DNA of 64,000 nucleotides. Source: Hofstenia miamia (Eukaryota > Xenacoelomorpha > Acoela > Hofsteniidae). The DNA is taken from assembly GCA_900660155.1 (NCBI GenBank), contig CABFPE010000269.1, positions 436,825-500,824 on the forward strand, read 5' to 3'. Numbering within the stretch: the stretch's first letter is position 1; every line of letters starts with the position of its first letter. Both the position numbers and the translations under genes were made by a program. The notes under the pieces are model-generated. The model made no database searches and was not told where the DNA came from. It worked only from the letters and a program-made list of their open reading frames with translations. Shown here one piece after another: positions 21,251-34,319 of this stretch.

Positions 21251-21439
21251 GCTCCCCTTTTCCTTCTGCATTGACTATTGATTAACCAAGATAAGATACA
21301 ATGTGCTAATGTAGATAAACGTGGGTATGAATGGTAGCAACTTTTGGGTACCCATTTATTTATTTACCCGCAGACTTGCAAACTGATTAGTTATTGTATG
21401 AATGTGTAAATACATCTGAATTACAAAATCCGTCCTCTG

Positions 21440-22650
21440 AAGGAGACATACATTAATTCAAACTTAAATAGTTAAAACACAAGCATTTTCAACTTAAAAT
21501 GGAAGACATTTTGCATTTACCATTTAATGTTGCATTTATTTGGCAATAAAAACTCTTGATTGGGATGTAGCCCTATACAGGGGAAGTCATTTGTTTGTGT
21601 TCCAACCAAAAGCAAGTTTTGTACATTTGCAAAAAGTTGCAAAAAAATCCCTTTAACGATTTGTTTTGGGATTTTAAATACAGTCTCATTCCAAATTTTT
21701 CTAAAAGGGAAAGGTTTACCGTAGGAATAACTTGGGTTTCACATTACACTTCGAGCCTACATGCTTTAGTACAATTCAAGTTGAACTACAAGACTTGACT
21801 ATTATTATACTATGAAGTGGACATTGCATTACCAAGTATAGAAAAATAGAATTCGCAGCACTTTTGTCAAAATATCATCGAATCAATTGGGGCAACGTAA
21901 AATTAAGCAAGATGTCGACTTGCATATTAGAATTGAGGCTCATTCATTATATTTTTGCAATATTTTTTTGGCATTTGCTTCAACATTTAAAATTTCCAAA
22001 TTCGATTAAAGTAGGTCTACAGTCAACAATGCACAATTCCTAGTAAAATATTTGTTTTTCAATAAAATTATTTGCATTTTGTTATTTGGACTATGCCATT
22101 TAATTCAACCTTGTAATTTGTTAAATTGGCACAATAAATTTTCTAAATTTATTTAATTTATTCTAGAATTTCTCGGTGTTTTTTAAAATGATTTAAATTT
22201 CGGAGATTGATTAATTTTTTTAATAATGAATAATGTTCCAATAAAATCGTTGCTCTCAAATTCAGGTTTTGGTATCGTTCTATGCGTTGTATTTATTTAA
22301 ATAATAAACTATATATTACTCCGGATGAGATAATATTTATATTTGTTTTTGAAGAGCTAAGAGTAGCAATTTCCTATATAATTCAAATCATGTGTAAAAT
22401 ATTTATGAACTTAGTGAATAATTGTCTTGGTTGCTTCTATTTGTTATTTAGTATAAAATTATAGTGGGAAATTTGCATTAGTTTCATGCACACTCTTTGT
22501 ATTTCAATGATAAAGTAGGCTCGAACTTTATACAAGCTTAACTTGAGTTCTGTAGAGCTGTAAATATCACATTCACAATATTTAAATTCTCGTAAATATC
22601 TGATAAATCGTTCACTATGCTAAGGCAAACTGTTCTGCAAAATCGAGCAA
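21440..22650. other. Non-coding AT-rich stretch
   Basis: Nothing recognised beyond very AT-biased frames. Confidence 0.45.
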
Positions 22651-22656
22651 ATCGCT

Positions 22657-22683
22657 TAATATATATATATATATATATATATT
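22657..22683. repeat. (TA)n microsatellite
   Basis: About 25 bases of pure TA. Confidence 0.95.
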
Positions 22684-22814
22684 AGCTGTTGTTGGAAGTC
22701 ATGCGACTATGAAAATTTCCCTGTTATTATTGCATGTTGTGTTATTCTCGCAAAAACTCAGCTGAAATCAGTCTTTCTTATGACAGCTTTTCTTTAAACT
22801 ATCATGTTGCCACT

Positions 22815-23835
22815 CATAAATCTAAGGATATTGAAATTATGATCAAGCGAGTTTTTTTAACAAATACAACGTCGATTGTAAATCCATGACATGCACTATA
22901 ACTGACGCAGCTTCTACAATGCCAAAAGCAGTAATTGATAAGCTTGGGATTCGCTGGATGGGCTGTTTTGATCATCGTCTGAAATTGGTGTCAAAAGACG
23001 TACTGAAATTCCAAACATCAGTTGATAAAACAATTAAAGTTACACATATTGCAATGTTCTTCCATGCATTCTCAGCGGTTATCAAATATTACAGCGTATT
23101 GTGTTTGAGTGTGCTGATTACACTGGATTCACATCAGCATTGAACCAATAGAAATAGTCACTCGTTAACAATGCCTGACCAGCTAACAACTACCCAAAGA
23201 TACTCGCTGAAGTGTTAGTCTTCCTACTAAAGCACATTTGCACATTTCTGACATTTCTAACCGGTTGTCTCCTGATGTGCTTAGGAATGCATCACCATGA
23301 GTTTGATCATATGGATGATAGATTAAAAACTGCAATGTTATGGTAAACTTCTTAATCGAATTATTTGCATCTGTCACTTGACGACGACCTACTCATCGCA
23401 CCTTTAAAGACAACGAAGCTCAAGTCCAGACCGCCGAAAAATAGAAAAGACGGCTCTAGACAGAATCTCGAATGTGAAGTTGTCTATGATAGTATTGCGG
23501 AGCCAAGCTGAAATACTCGTTTAATGGATTTTCTCTATACACAAGCCACACTGAAAAGTGTCTTATTTTGGGCCTCTTGAAGTAGAATTCAGCACACAAT
23601 TTACCAACGAAATTGAGATGTAAAAGAAAGCTTCAGTCTTGGATCTGAATATTCGTCCAAAATCACTTCCGAAATATATCAATTTCTTCCCTAATGCATT
23701 CAACATACTTTTTTCTCTTCGAGTTTCAAATTTCAGCTCGGAGCGCTTCAACTCAATAGGCTCATCGCTCAAGTCTTACTTACTGAAATATGCAAGGCCT
23801 GATATTTTGCTTAGAAAACACAAAAAACTGCAATA
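22815..23835 (+). pseudogene. hAT transposase pseudogene, second family
   Basis: Two fragments in the same orientation. The first (about 22886-23080) reads MTCTITDAASTMPKAVIDKL, then GIRWMGCFDHRLKLVSKDVL. This matches the hAT signature in which a D-N/A-ASNM-x-KA core is followed by an LGIxxxxCFAHxLNLVxKDAL segment. The second (about 23660-23835) reads INFFPNAFNILFSLRVSNFS, then SERFNSIGSSLKSYLLKYAR, the C-terminal SSERxFSxxG...LLK block. Stops and frame changes separate them. Terminal repeats were not located. It differs in sequence from the hAT at 19.1-21.4 kb. Confidence 0.58.
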
Positions 23836-23920
23836 AACCTGCCTAATAGTTTTTTCCCTTATTTTGCATAATATGTTGTATTTTTTTTGTACATTTATAT
23901 ATTCAATTCACAGAAACCTA

Positions 23921-23964
23921 ATATATATATATATATATAAATTTATATATATATATATATATTA
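23921..23964. repeat. Two (TA)n runs with an ATTTA spacer
   Basis: Two TA runs joined by AAATTTA; the whole block is near self-complementary. Confidence 0.9.
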
Positions 23965-26365
23965 ATATATCAAGACAAGCATTAGAATACATGGTGGCAA
24001 TCTGTCTATCAAATGCGAATATAACTTAAAGGATATCCGCCTCTAGCACCTGTTCTTCCGCTCTGCATTTTACACAAAATTAAAGAATTTTATTTTTATC
24101 CATGCAAGGCGGGATTGAAAGATTAGGTTTTCCCGAATAGCATTATTGTCCTAATTATTTAAATTTCAATTTACAGATGATTATTCTGCAAAAAACATAC
24201 TGCACATTATCAGCCGCAATTTTCGCATGCAGTAAATTCTAATAAAATGTACACTAAATCGTTTTTTTAGAAATTTGAGTATTTAGAATGTTCTTGTTAA
24301 CTACAGCAAATTCGCGGCTTCTTTTCAAAATGAATAAGTAGTAAAATGTATAAGTAATCGTACAACTCGTAGAAATTTGAGAAAGTTGCTGAAAAGGAGT
24401 TTTTTTCAAAGGTTCTGAATTTCTTGATGTCATGCTGTAGTCATTCACGCCAAAAATCTCCTATATTTGGTTGATCAATATATAAGGCCCATCCAGTCGT
24501 CAAGTTTATCCGGTAATAATTGACTACATGGCATTTCATTTAGATTGCTTTTGATTTTTTTGTGGTTTTTATAAATATTCGTCGATATGTGTGTAAGAGA
24601 TGGCCTGAAACGAGCAATCTGAATCCAATCTAGCCGCATATTAATGGATGACATCATATATATATCGTAACGCCCTCATTTCAATTTTCGTTTGCAAGCA
24701 TACAATTATCCTATTGAATGACAGCAGTTTAAGCACCAAATAGATAAGTTTGAGTTGAAATATTTATAGTTGGTGTTTTGTATGTAAGTCGGGGTGATTT
24801 TGGTTGAAACTATTTGCAACTGATTATCAAATATCAGTAATCTTCTTTTTGCCAACAAAAAGTTGAAAATTCGCAAATGTGATGGTTCTAGAACTTACAT
24901 TTTCAATATCAGTTCTGTAAAATTGATCAATGCACTAAATGCATTTTGACTGACTTCTTTAAGCATAGATATTTATTTATACACTGTTGCCCATTCGTCT
25001 TGAAGTAATCCTTTTATGTTCTCTTTAGTAATTTATCCATACTGCATTAATTCAGGATGCCGCTATTAGCTCTTTTGTCTATTTAAATATTTTTTAATTG
25101 AATTTCCAACAGTCATTAAACAATTATCGTTATTGAAGGTTTTATTTACTTTTTAGATGTGAAATATGTAAATATACTTGTTGCTTTCTACGAACCGTTT
25201 ATCGTGGCATGTCAGTTTTAGGCCCTGCCTCTCATTTCTTTTTTAAAAATAGGCCTAAGAATTCTTCAAAAAAGTGTTGGAACTAATTAGTGGTTGGGGT
25301 TAGGTTGTGAATGTGTTCTTTTACCAGAAACTTCAAAAACACAATTAAAATTTAGTTCAACTTTTGATTTTTACTTTTTCAGAATCAATAATACAAAGCT
25401 TGATAAATGAAAAGCGTTTGCCTCTTATTTTTAATTGCATGAAAGGTAAAATAATTCGTCCACTTTACAAAGTTCTTATTTTTCAATTTGCAATGTATTA
25501 GAATTATTCGCAAACAATGACATTCAAAACAGATTTTGTCTACTATTACAATAATTACGACGTTTATTCTTTTATTGCATTGTTCGGTAAATTCATTGGT
25601 CTTTTCTTTAAAATAAATTCATCTTCAAATCTCTTAGAATTATTTGTGGCGGTAATCCTTTGATTAATTAATTATTTGATTTTTTTACGCTCTATCATAC
25701 TCTTTGTATATTTGCCGAATTGGAATTAATTATTTTGTGTGTAGGTGTCAATTTGACAGCGGCTCTTTATTTCACTGAGTTTCATCAAAAGTTGTTGTAT
25801 TTTATCAGTTTTATCTTAATCAAGTAGTGAAATGTTAATGCGATTGAGATTTCGAATTTTTTTTCCACACACTAGCCACGTTTTGAAGTCATTAAGAAAT
25901 CTTATTGCAGCTAGTAATTAGAAATATTAAAAAGAGTATAAGTCATTTTCTAATTGCAATTGCAAAATTACAATTTAATTATACTCATTTGGTTTTCATT
26001 TTTTACTTTTGAAACTTTCAATTTTTTTTGCACATGTGCAAAGATTCGATAGGCTAATTTACCACAGCTTGCAACAGGTGCCTTCGAATTAAAATTATTT
26101 ACTACATTCCCTGAAGGTGAAAAGCGTTTGTATTTGTTTTATTCAATTTAGTATTACTATCATTGACATGTACATACACTAAATATCTAGCACCATTATT
26201 CGAATTTTCCCGTATATTTAGAGGCAGTCATCAATTGGTATGAAGAAAAAAGTTCTTTAGCAAGCCTGTATTTTTTGTCTAGATATTAGAAATAATAACA
26301 AAAAATTTTGAATACATTTCAGTGAAAAATTTTTTCTGTGTGTTACATTTAAAATTGGAACTAAA
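23965..26365. other. Non-coding AT-rich stretch
   Basis: Two adjacent minus frames at 24254-24448 and 24475-24657 do not resemble known proteins. No element ends seen. Confidence 0.4.

Positions 26366-26369
<4 letters not shown>

Positions 26370-26398
<29 letters not shown>
26370..26398. repeat. (TA)n microsatellite
   Basis: Near-pure TA run of about 28 bases with one GT interruption. Confidence 0.95.
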
Positions 26399-26399
<1 letters not shown>

Positions 26400-26403
<4 letters not shown>

Positions 26404-28075
26404 ATTAATTTAATTTTATCCACAATTTTCATTTTGTTCAATACAAATTTTGGGGTAAGCACGTGATGAGACAGAAAATAAGTTGATTTTAATTTTTTGG
26501 GGTGAAGAAAGCAAGTATTTATTTAAAACATCCATTTTTGTATTATTGAAAAAATGCAATTATAATGTAATGTTTGCTCGGGTTTTCATAAAAGTGCATC
26601 GTGAACACTTAAACGTATTCTTTTAAAAATGAAGTTTTGAATCTCTTTGATTTACTGGCATACTTTTGAAATCTGTTTTGCTTAATAGAATCAAATAATT
26701 ATGAAATTTCGGAAAATGGGATTTAGATATTCCCATAACTATGCTTAGAATTTATGTTGTGAAAAAATATGTTTTTTGTATTCATGCTCAGTTTTAACAG
26801 GGTGTCGTCGTTTAGTGGAATTGAAAGTTGCTGCCTTGATCTGCATTAAGTGACTGGATCTACCTCAAAATTTTGTCTATGTTGCATTAAATATATTTTC
26901 GTGTGTACTTCTACTAGTGTTTGGAATCGCTTTTAGTATTTATATGTATATGTTAGTATTAACTTGATACTGATTTGGGCTGGGTAGTTGCCATGGTTAG
27001 CATGTTTTAAAACAACTGTTTTTTGTGAAAAGTTTTTTAAATGTTTTTTTTTCAAATGTACATAGAACTTTATTAAAAGTTTGGAAAATAATTTTTGGAT
27101 TTTGTCCGTTCGTACTTTCATAAACGATTTTCAACTGTTAAATAGCAAATCTAAGAGTAAGAAAACATTGTCTTAAACGTTTAAGACGTTTTTTTGTAAA
27201 AAAATACACTTTTTGCCATCCCTGGTCCTTGCACGAAGAACTACGTGCACCAAAAACCGTTAATGGTGATTGATATTAGACATCTATGTTCTAGTGGAAA
27301 TACACGAAGATACTTCGTGTATCTCAAAAAGTTGTTTTGCGTCACGCTTTTATTCTCATTTGCTTATTACCTGCAAATTGTAATTTCTGCCTATAATAAT
27401 AGTTTGAACTTATCAACTAGGATGTTTTTCTCTTTGTCGTTTCTATTTTGGATTAATTCATTGACTTTGCGTTCATGCTACATAAGCAGAATCATTATAA
27501 TTACTTTATATATAAAGCACATTTTAAGAATATAGACGCCTTGTGGATGTTTATTAAAAGAAGCCTTTGCGGACTATTGATTTTCCTTCAATTTTATCTT
27601 TTTAATATTTTCATCAAAACATTGTTTGTACATTATTGCATCCGGACATATAAGTAAATCTATCCTCTAATTAGAAGGTTGCATTTCGCTTGACATGGTC
27701 CTTATTTTAAAATTAAACTACACAGTCTACGGAAATGAATTCATTACCGAAGGCAAATCTTACTTCTCAGTCGCTGAATATGTAATAATTTTTCCTATAT
27801 ATTTCCAATGTCGTCCCGAATATTGGTTCTTTCGTAAATCTTATTTCAAACTCGGGTGTCTATGGCATAAATAATGGAGATTCAAGAGTTATTTAAATTT
27901 ACCTAAAACTGCCTAGGAATAAGAGTTATTCAAAATCTGAACGTAAAGGAGTGTTTACATGTTCATTTTCATTCTTTGATCTGTAGGTGTCCCAATTAAA
28001 CTTGCGGTTGCGCACGGTATTCCTCAATATGTTTGGGTTGTCTATCTACATAAAGACACAGTTAGGTTATTTGTT
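26400..28075. other. Non-coding stretch with a perfect 18-bp palindrome
   Basis: 27170-27187 is the palindrome GTCTTAAACGTTTAAGAC. Thirty bases later comes TTTTTGCCATCCCTG (about 27203-27218), which has the form of a hAT right end (complement CAGGGATGGCAA). No matching left end was found. Frames at 27245-27657 are AT-biased and unrecognised. Confidence 0.4.
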
Positions 28076-28083
28076 TCTCGGTG

Positions 28084-29801
28084 CAGGGGCGGATCCAGTA
28101 AAAATTAATGGGGAGGCATGATCTGATAATTTATCAGTTCACCACATATTTTCTTACAAATGCATACTAATTACATATTCTAAAAATAAATGTGTTTTAT
28201 TATGTATTTAAATGAGCACATAGATCCAAATATTTAAATCTCATTATTTTTCAAAATTTGGTTGTTTGATTTGTTAAGAGGTTGCAATCATTGCATTTCT
28301 ATTAAAATTTTAGTCGGAAGCTATTTATGAGCTAAAGTAAAATGTTATTACCATTTGGATTCCACTATAAAACAGAACTTTAAAATTCATTACATAGATT
28401 TTTATTTTTTAGTGTAAAATACTATTTATAACGTGTATAACATGTTTTTGAAATGGATATAGCAGCACGATAGACTTTTAACCCATGAAAATAATATTAA
28501 TTAAAAAGCATTGAATATAGTTTTCAAAAACCACCCTGAACAATTTGAATTTAAATTATGTGGGAAGAAATTCATTATATATGGATTGCGTGAAAGAAAA
28601 AAAATGGGGTTGTTTCATGGTAATTGGGGAAACTTTGAATGTATGCATTTGAATATCATAACAAGATTAATTTCTAACAATACATTCTACTTTTGTAGGA
28701 GTAACATGAAAAATATGGTAAATATTCATAAAAATAATGAATTTCAAAAAAAGTTGTTTGCATATAACAAATAGACTGTGAAGCTTTTCAAAACAAATGT
28801 TTGAAATTAAACGTATACAAAATTAAACATGGAAACTTATGCAGTAGGTAGACGCCAAATACATTTTTGTGGTGATCTTGTGTGTTCATAATTTGTGGAT
28901 GTAATGGGAGATGCAATATAGGCGAACTTAGGCCCCAAGACAATTTGACAATTGGTTATCTACTTTGTTTGCATGTGAAAGAAGCTGAAGAAACATTTAG
29001 CAGCAAGTAGCTTGAAATTCCGGTGTTTTTGTAAATTTGTAATGTCTGACACCTTTATTCTTGCTTCCATCAGATAAAACAATGTCGTTTTATGTATCAC
29101 TGAATATTGCTCTTCGTAGGAAAGTTTTAAAGAAATTTTCACAATCAACATAATTTATGTATGTGATTTGTAACATTATTAACTAGAAATATAGTCAGTG
29201 TAGTATTTGTAGTTGTTCACCATATTTTTAGTTATATCAATCAGCACATTTTTGTTATGAATTCCATCATATAAAATTCTTCTTAGGGTGCAAGGTTGAT
29301 TTAGTTTTCACCTGACGTTCTTGTCCATTAATATTTTGATTGAGAAGAAGGGTTTGTCTAATTATTTAATTTTATAATATATATTTTGGATATTTTGCTG
29401 TGTAATTCTTTCAGTAGTGCTCGTTCCATGTGTGCTCTCACAGCAATGATTTAAACGCGTTTACCAACATGCTTAAGTAGAAGATTATGCATATACCATT
29501 GGAAAATTTGGGCAATGGACACATCAATGTTATGCTACTAGGACGGCAATGATTTGATCATATCGATTAAATGAGTTTGCATAAAGCAGATATTTGCACT
29601 TACTAACTTTATAAAATATGGATAATTGAATTTTGATATCATTTACTCTTTGGAGGAAGGAATTCGAGTCTTAAAAATAGAAATCTTTGATGAAACAGTG
29701 CATTTAAGTTCTGAGAAAATTAAAATTAGGAGGAAAATTTTGTTTGTTTTTTTGCTGATGAGGAGTAAGGCATACCCCCAACCCCCTTGGATCCCCCACT
29801 G
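28084..29801 (+). mobile_element. hAT element, non-autonomous or decayed
   Basis: Left end CAGGGGCGGATCCAG. The right end reads GGATCCCCCACTG, complementary to CAGTGGGGGATCC, so the inverted ends have the familiar hAT CAGNGGNGGATCC form. The 8 flanking bases are TCTCGGTG (28076-28083) and GCTCGGTG (29802-29809), a target duplication with one change. Subterminal GGGGAGGCATG on the left pairs with CATACCCCCAACCCCC on the right. The interior is AT-rich with only short frames (for example 28511-28774) and no transposase motif I can see. Confidence 0.68.
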
Positions 29802-29809
29802 GCTCGGTG

Positions 29810-31120
29810 AGGCTTTCGACCTTTTGTTACGTGAACAATAGAAATACTGCGAATTTACTACTTATTAATAAATTTGAATTTTCAATGAAAAATCATGACT
29901 CTTCAAGTACTTCAGCCACAACAATAAACTTTAGTAACGATTTTCTACGTTGCGCTCGAGCATGTTCATCAATAGATGTATCTGTCTTAGGATTTCTAAA
30001 TTTCATAAAATACTTGGAGAAAGTTGCTTGAAAGTATCCATTATAAAGGACATAGGAAGTTTAAGGTTAAAGCTGTGCTGCATTTTACCTAATAATATAA
30101 CACGTTAGAGGATACAAATGCTTTTAACTTTTCTAAAAGAATTTTCTTATATTTTTATCAGTGTTTGCAATTAATTAATGACTAAATATTTTCTGAACTT
30201 AATAAATATACAATTAAAGATCAATGACCTCATTTAGCCATTTATTCCAAATCTCTTACGCAAAATGTATTTGTTTAACCATAGTATTTTTTGCTAGTCA
30301 TTAAATTTAATTCTTGTCTCCCTTTAGTTGTTTCAGTTGTTTTATTTGTAAATTTGTGTACATTCACAATGAGAGATTTATTGCATTTCAAGGTAAAATA
30401 GTGTGATTTGAGTTATTATGAATGAATTATTTACACGACATAATATATATATATATATCATTGGAGTAGTTGATTAAATATTTATAGTTAATTTCATTAT
30501 TAATTTTGGTTTATGTTTCTCCCCAGTTATTTATGTGTATATGTATGTATAATACAAATAATTAATATTTAAATATAATATCATTAGAAGAGAAATTCTT
30601 TGAGCTCAGGGATTCAATTAATGAAATTAAAATGCATTAATGCTAATGAAAAATCTCTTAGTTTCGAGATGTTTTTTTCATTAATTCTTATTATTTATTT
30701 CTAACGAAATCTCTAAAATTTTAATTCAACAAAAATTTCATTTTGAGTAGCATGCCTCTGTTGTTTAACTATGAAAACCATAAGTATTGTGTTATTTAGC
30801 AACTATATTTTACTTAGAACAAAACTTCAGGGATTTGTGTTTACATGGAATATTTTTAAATTACGATAATACAGTTAGTAATCGGTTTCTTAGGAAGGTA
30901 GAATAAGTGAAAATAATAATTTTATTGTCAAGAACTTATTGGAAAATTGCGACTGAATAATGCATTCGCTAACACAAAATCGCTTTTCGGATAAACTTAT
31001 TGTAACTTTCTTATACCTAAATACATTTTTCATTGTCTTTACAAATTACCATTTTCATGTTGTTAGTAAATTCACGCCATTTTCTTAAAATGTCCCAAAA
31101 CAATTTGTAGTTAGTTATGA
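29810..31120. other. Non-coding AT-rich stretch
   Basis: A small (TA)n run at about 30441-30458; nothing else recognised. Confidence 0.45.
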
Positions 31121-31127
31121 GACTAGA

Positions 31128-31265
31128 GTTAGACTATGTGACTGGTCACATGTGATCCGTCACATTCTGGTAGAATCGCACGTCTAACCAACCCATGTAA
31201 TTAGCGATGTGACGTGATTTTGTGACTGCTTTTGCTACCAATCACATTGTCTACTCGTAGCCTAA
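31128..31265. mobile_element. Possible small MITE
   Basis: About 140 bases with partly inverted ends: TTAGACTATGTGACTGG on the left, and TAGACAATGTGATTGG on the right read inwards. Inside, GTGACTGGTCACATGTGATC and GATGTGACGTGATTTTGTGA form further inverted words. The duplication is unclear and no protein is encoded. Confidence 0.35.
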
Positions 31266-31269
31266 GCCA

Positions 31270-32780
31270 TTTCAATTTTTTAACAGATTTGCAAACACCC
31301 TGGTCCTCCTAATAGGGCTAATATTCATCGAATATACATTTATTATTTGTTATTTCTGCATTTCAATATATGGGCTTATAAAAATAAAGATAAGTTTAGG
31401 GTGAAAATCTTGTAAGTTGATTTTTCAGTTTCTGTATACTTTATAGGTATAGAACTAATAAGCAAATTGAATGAAGCGTGCTGTTAGACGTTTGAAGTAC
31501 AAATATTTCATTAGAAAATGAAATATTTAGAAAAAGTGCAAATCAAGTAAATGTCCTTTAAAGTTCACAGCCTAATCTATTCAATCTTGGCTAACAGAAG
31601 AACAGAATATAACGAATTTCCTGATCTCATCTTGGAAGTATTTAGGCCGTTGGGGAAACAAACCTGTAGGAATAATCACTCTTTATATGCCGTAGGAGAT
31701 TAAATTGTGATTCCGACGTAATATAGAATGTTAGATAGTAGCTACATTTTTCACACTCTAACTCCGGTTTGCTTTTAGCTCAAGGAATACATTTTTACTC
31801 TAAGATAATTTTAGCTTTCAAAGGTCCACATTTGGAGCTGTGCCCATAAAAAATTGCTCTTAAAATATCTTCCAATTGCAACTGCAATTCGGATTGCCTA
31901 TTATACCATGTGTAATTACAATTTATTTTATTAACAGTATCCACAATCAACATTCTCAAAAAGCAGCGAGCATGCATATTTCGTTTTAACGCCAAATATC
32001 GAGTGAAAATATAAATGAAACATTTACCAGAACACTTATATTGTGAGTTGATTGCAAAATATAAAATTTTCATTATTGTAATTAACGATAGATGGTTTGC
32101 TATTAGTAACTGAATTTATCAATACTTATAGGCCTACTATTCTCAAAATATGAACACATTTAATTATTCGTTTCAATAGGAAAATACGTCTATTAAAATG
32201 AATTTCGAGTGCTAGATAACTTACTGGAAAAATAACGTTTACAGATATTTTATATAAGTAACGTAATACAAAATAAATAAAAATTTAAATTTGGTAGAAT
32301 CTAACCTTGCTGACATACTTAATAATGCAGTTTCTTAAGTAGTTGTAGTAAAAATCTCGAAAATTCAGCATAGCCACTAAATTTCTTTTTTAAAATATTT
32401 CTACCAATAAGAGCGAAGCTGATTTTACTATCCAATTTTGTTCAGGTATTGTTACTGAGTGATTTTCTAAGTTAGTATTCGTTGAAATAATATAACTTTT
32501 AGAGTAATTTATATCCAAACTAACTGCTAATTAAGACAATGCTTGTCAATCTGAAATTGCATTAATTTTTAATTATATGTGTGATGATGAAACTATATTG
32601 ACAATTGCATTTCCTATATTGCAACCATATTCACTGTGGGATTTTAAGTCTAGTGTATGGATTCCAGTTAGTCATTATGTAACATCAGGATAATATCAAA
32701 ATAAAAGTAGGATTAATATGAAAGTAATGGGACTAAGTGAAACCATAACCATGTATTTACCCGGTAAACTTTCATAAAAT
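31270..32780. other. Non-coding stretch
   Basis: A 92-codon minus frame at 31795-32073 is open but not recognised; nothing else was found. Confidence 0.4.
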
Positions 32781-32784
32781 CACA

Positions 32785-32935
32785 TTTGCCAATCGCGAAG
32801 TGGTAGCATTCGCAGGCGTGGTAGCAATCGTTGGCGTAACGAGCTTTAACTTTCCCAAGGTGCGCCTGGTCGAGGCTTTGGCGGGCTATCTACAGAAAAC
32901 CAAATAATTTAAGTTAGTTGTTCCTCCCATGACCT
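32785..32935. repeat. GC-rich repeat-like island
   Basis: An abrupt CpG-rich island. Two near-repeats, GTGGTAGCATTCGCAGGC and GTGGTAGCAATCGTTGGC, are followed by GTAACGAGCTTTAACTTTCC and GTTAGTTGTTCCTCCCATGA. Both strands are open for about 45 codons (for example VAFAGVVAIVGVTSFNFPKV on +), so coding strand cannot be inferred. The last words recur near 7570, 33900 and 44880, which favours an interspersed repeat over a gene. Confidence 0.4.
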
Positions 32936-34310
32936 TTAACCCGTGCATTACCGAGCAGTGGTGTAGTGGATGGGTGTTACTATTTATTTGTGGCTCAGGT
33001 CCTTTTGATGTAAGATCAAAAGATACAGAAATTCAATTACTAAACTCAGTAAATACAATAAGTTTTCATATTTTAGTGCACGCCTGTATCTAATATTATC
33101 CCCCAAAGAGGTCAAAATGCATTCAGAAAGTAGGTGAGGATTTTCAACTTTTCCTAACTTTAAGCAGACTGATGTAGATTTAAAATGAAAAACCGTTTGC
33201 CCACATTTTCAAACAATTTCTCCAAGTCTATTAGGGAAATCGTAAATCGAAATATGGAACACAATTATTAGTTAACAGGCTTGAAAAGATGAAATGTTTT
33301 TAAAATTTTCTTTGAAGATGTTGATTTTTGTGAAAAAATTGTAACTTCTCCCAATACTTAATGTGCAGGTTTGAGAAAATATAAAGCAAATGCGAGCAAA
33401 CATTACTTTAAATATTTCTACTTATGTAGATGTGGAGAAGACACTACATCTTGTAGGATTTTAGATTTTGGATACCTTTTTTAATTAGCTCTTTTTGATA
33501 TTATTGTGGCCATTTTGAAAAAAAAATATATTGGAGCAATAGTCAACACAAATCAACCCAAATTGAGTGAATGCTATATACACGTAGTTTATGAGCAGTG
33601 TGTTGAAAAATAAAATTTACATTTTGAAATGTTGCATTGATATTATATGCTCTTCCAAAATTCTATTTAAGTTGTGTCATTTCAGTGAGTTAATTTCATA
33701 AGTTTATAACATAATCGAAACATTAACTCTATTTCCACTAGGAATTTTTCAAAATCAGTGATGACTTCAACAAAAAATTTTTAAACGCTTATAACTCACG
33801 AACTAATGATTTAAAATCGCGACAAACTCTGACTTTGCACATGACGCCTGGACGGCACTCACACAAATTGTCTTCAGAAAACAAAATATTTCAGATTATT
33901 TGTTGTTCCCATCTGCATTAGACCGCCTCATCTGGACACTGCGTATGGAGAGAATTTAAGTGATTTACAAAAATTGGATTTCTAATTTAAAAATTTTTTT
34001 ATATACTTCAGTCACAAGAATCATCCTTCGCACAAACTTCATCATTACCTGAGTGCGCACAAGGTCTACCTTATCAATCTGCCCTGCAAATGAAAGCCTC
34101 TAATATAAATATTTTGTAAATCTTTCAAATTTTAGTTTGAAATAGGCGTTTAAACATTTGCGAAAATTAAGAAAATTTTTAATAGAAACCATTAATGCAT
34201 CACTAACAGTTAATTTGCTTTTATAAAAGCGTCTATGTCCATATGTGGACTACTAGCAGGCAGTGAATGTGTTAAACCGCTATAATATCTTAACATTAGA
34301 TACGAGAAGA
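32936..34310. other. Non-coding stretch with dispersed repeat pieces
   Basis: 33780-33930 holds GCTTATAACTCACGAAC, GACGCCTGGACGGCACTC and TTTGTTGTTCCCATCTGC, words shared with other sites in the window. No gene was seen. Confidence 0.4.
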
Positions 34311-34319
34311 ATTTAGGGA

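Larger units (their letters stand above)
19141..21439 (-). mobile_element. Degraded hAT element
   Basis: Left end CAGAGGACGGATTT and right end its complement (AAATCCGTCCTCTG at 21426-21439) form a perfect 14-base inverted pair. Inside, on the minus strand, is a broken hAT-type transposase (20275-21250). The flanking 8 bases (GTGGCTGT and AAGGAGAC) do not match, so the target duplication has decayed or the ends arose from two copies. A GCCGA pentanucleotide run lies at 20137-20166 within CGAGCC-rich sequence. Confidence 0.6.

Noticed and set aside
26801..26854. Possible terminal exon after TTTTAACAG
   Set aside because: Two competing open frames of 15-17 codons and no partner exon.
29626..29841. 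71-codon + frame
   Set aside because: Runs across the right end of the hAT element at 29801; no protein motif.
31795..32073. 92-codon minus frame
   Set aside because: No family resemblance, AT-biased and no splice context; length is within chance for this composition.
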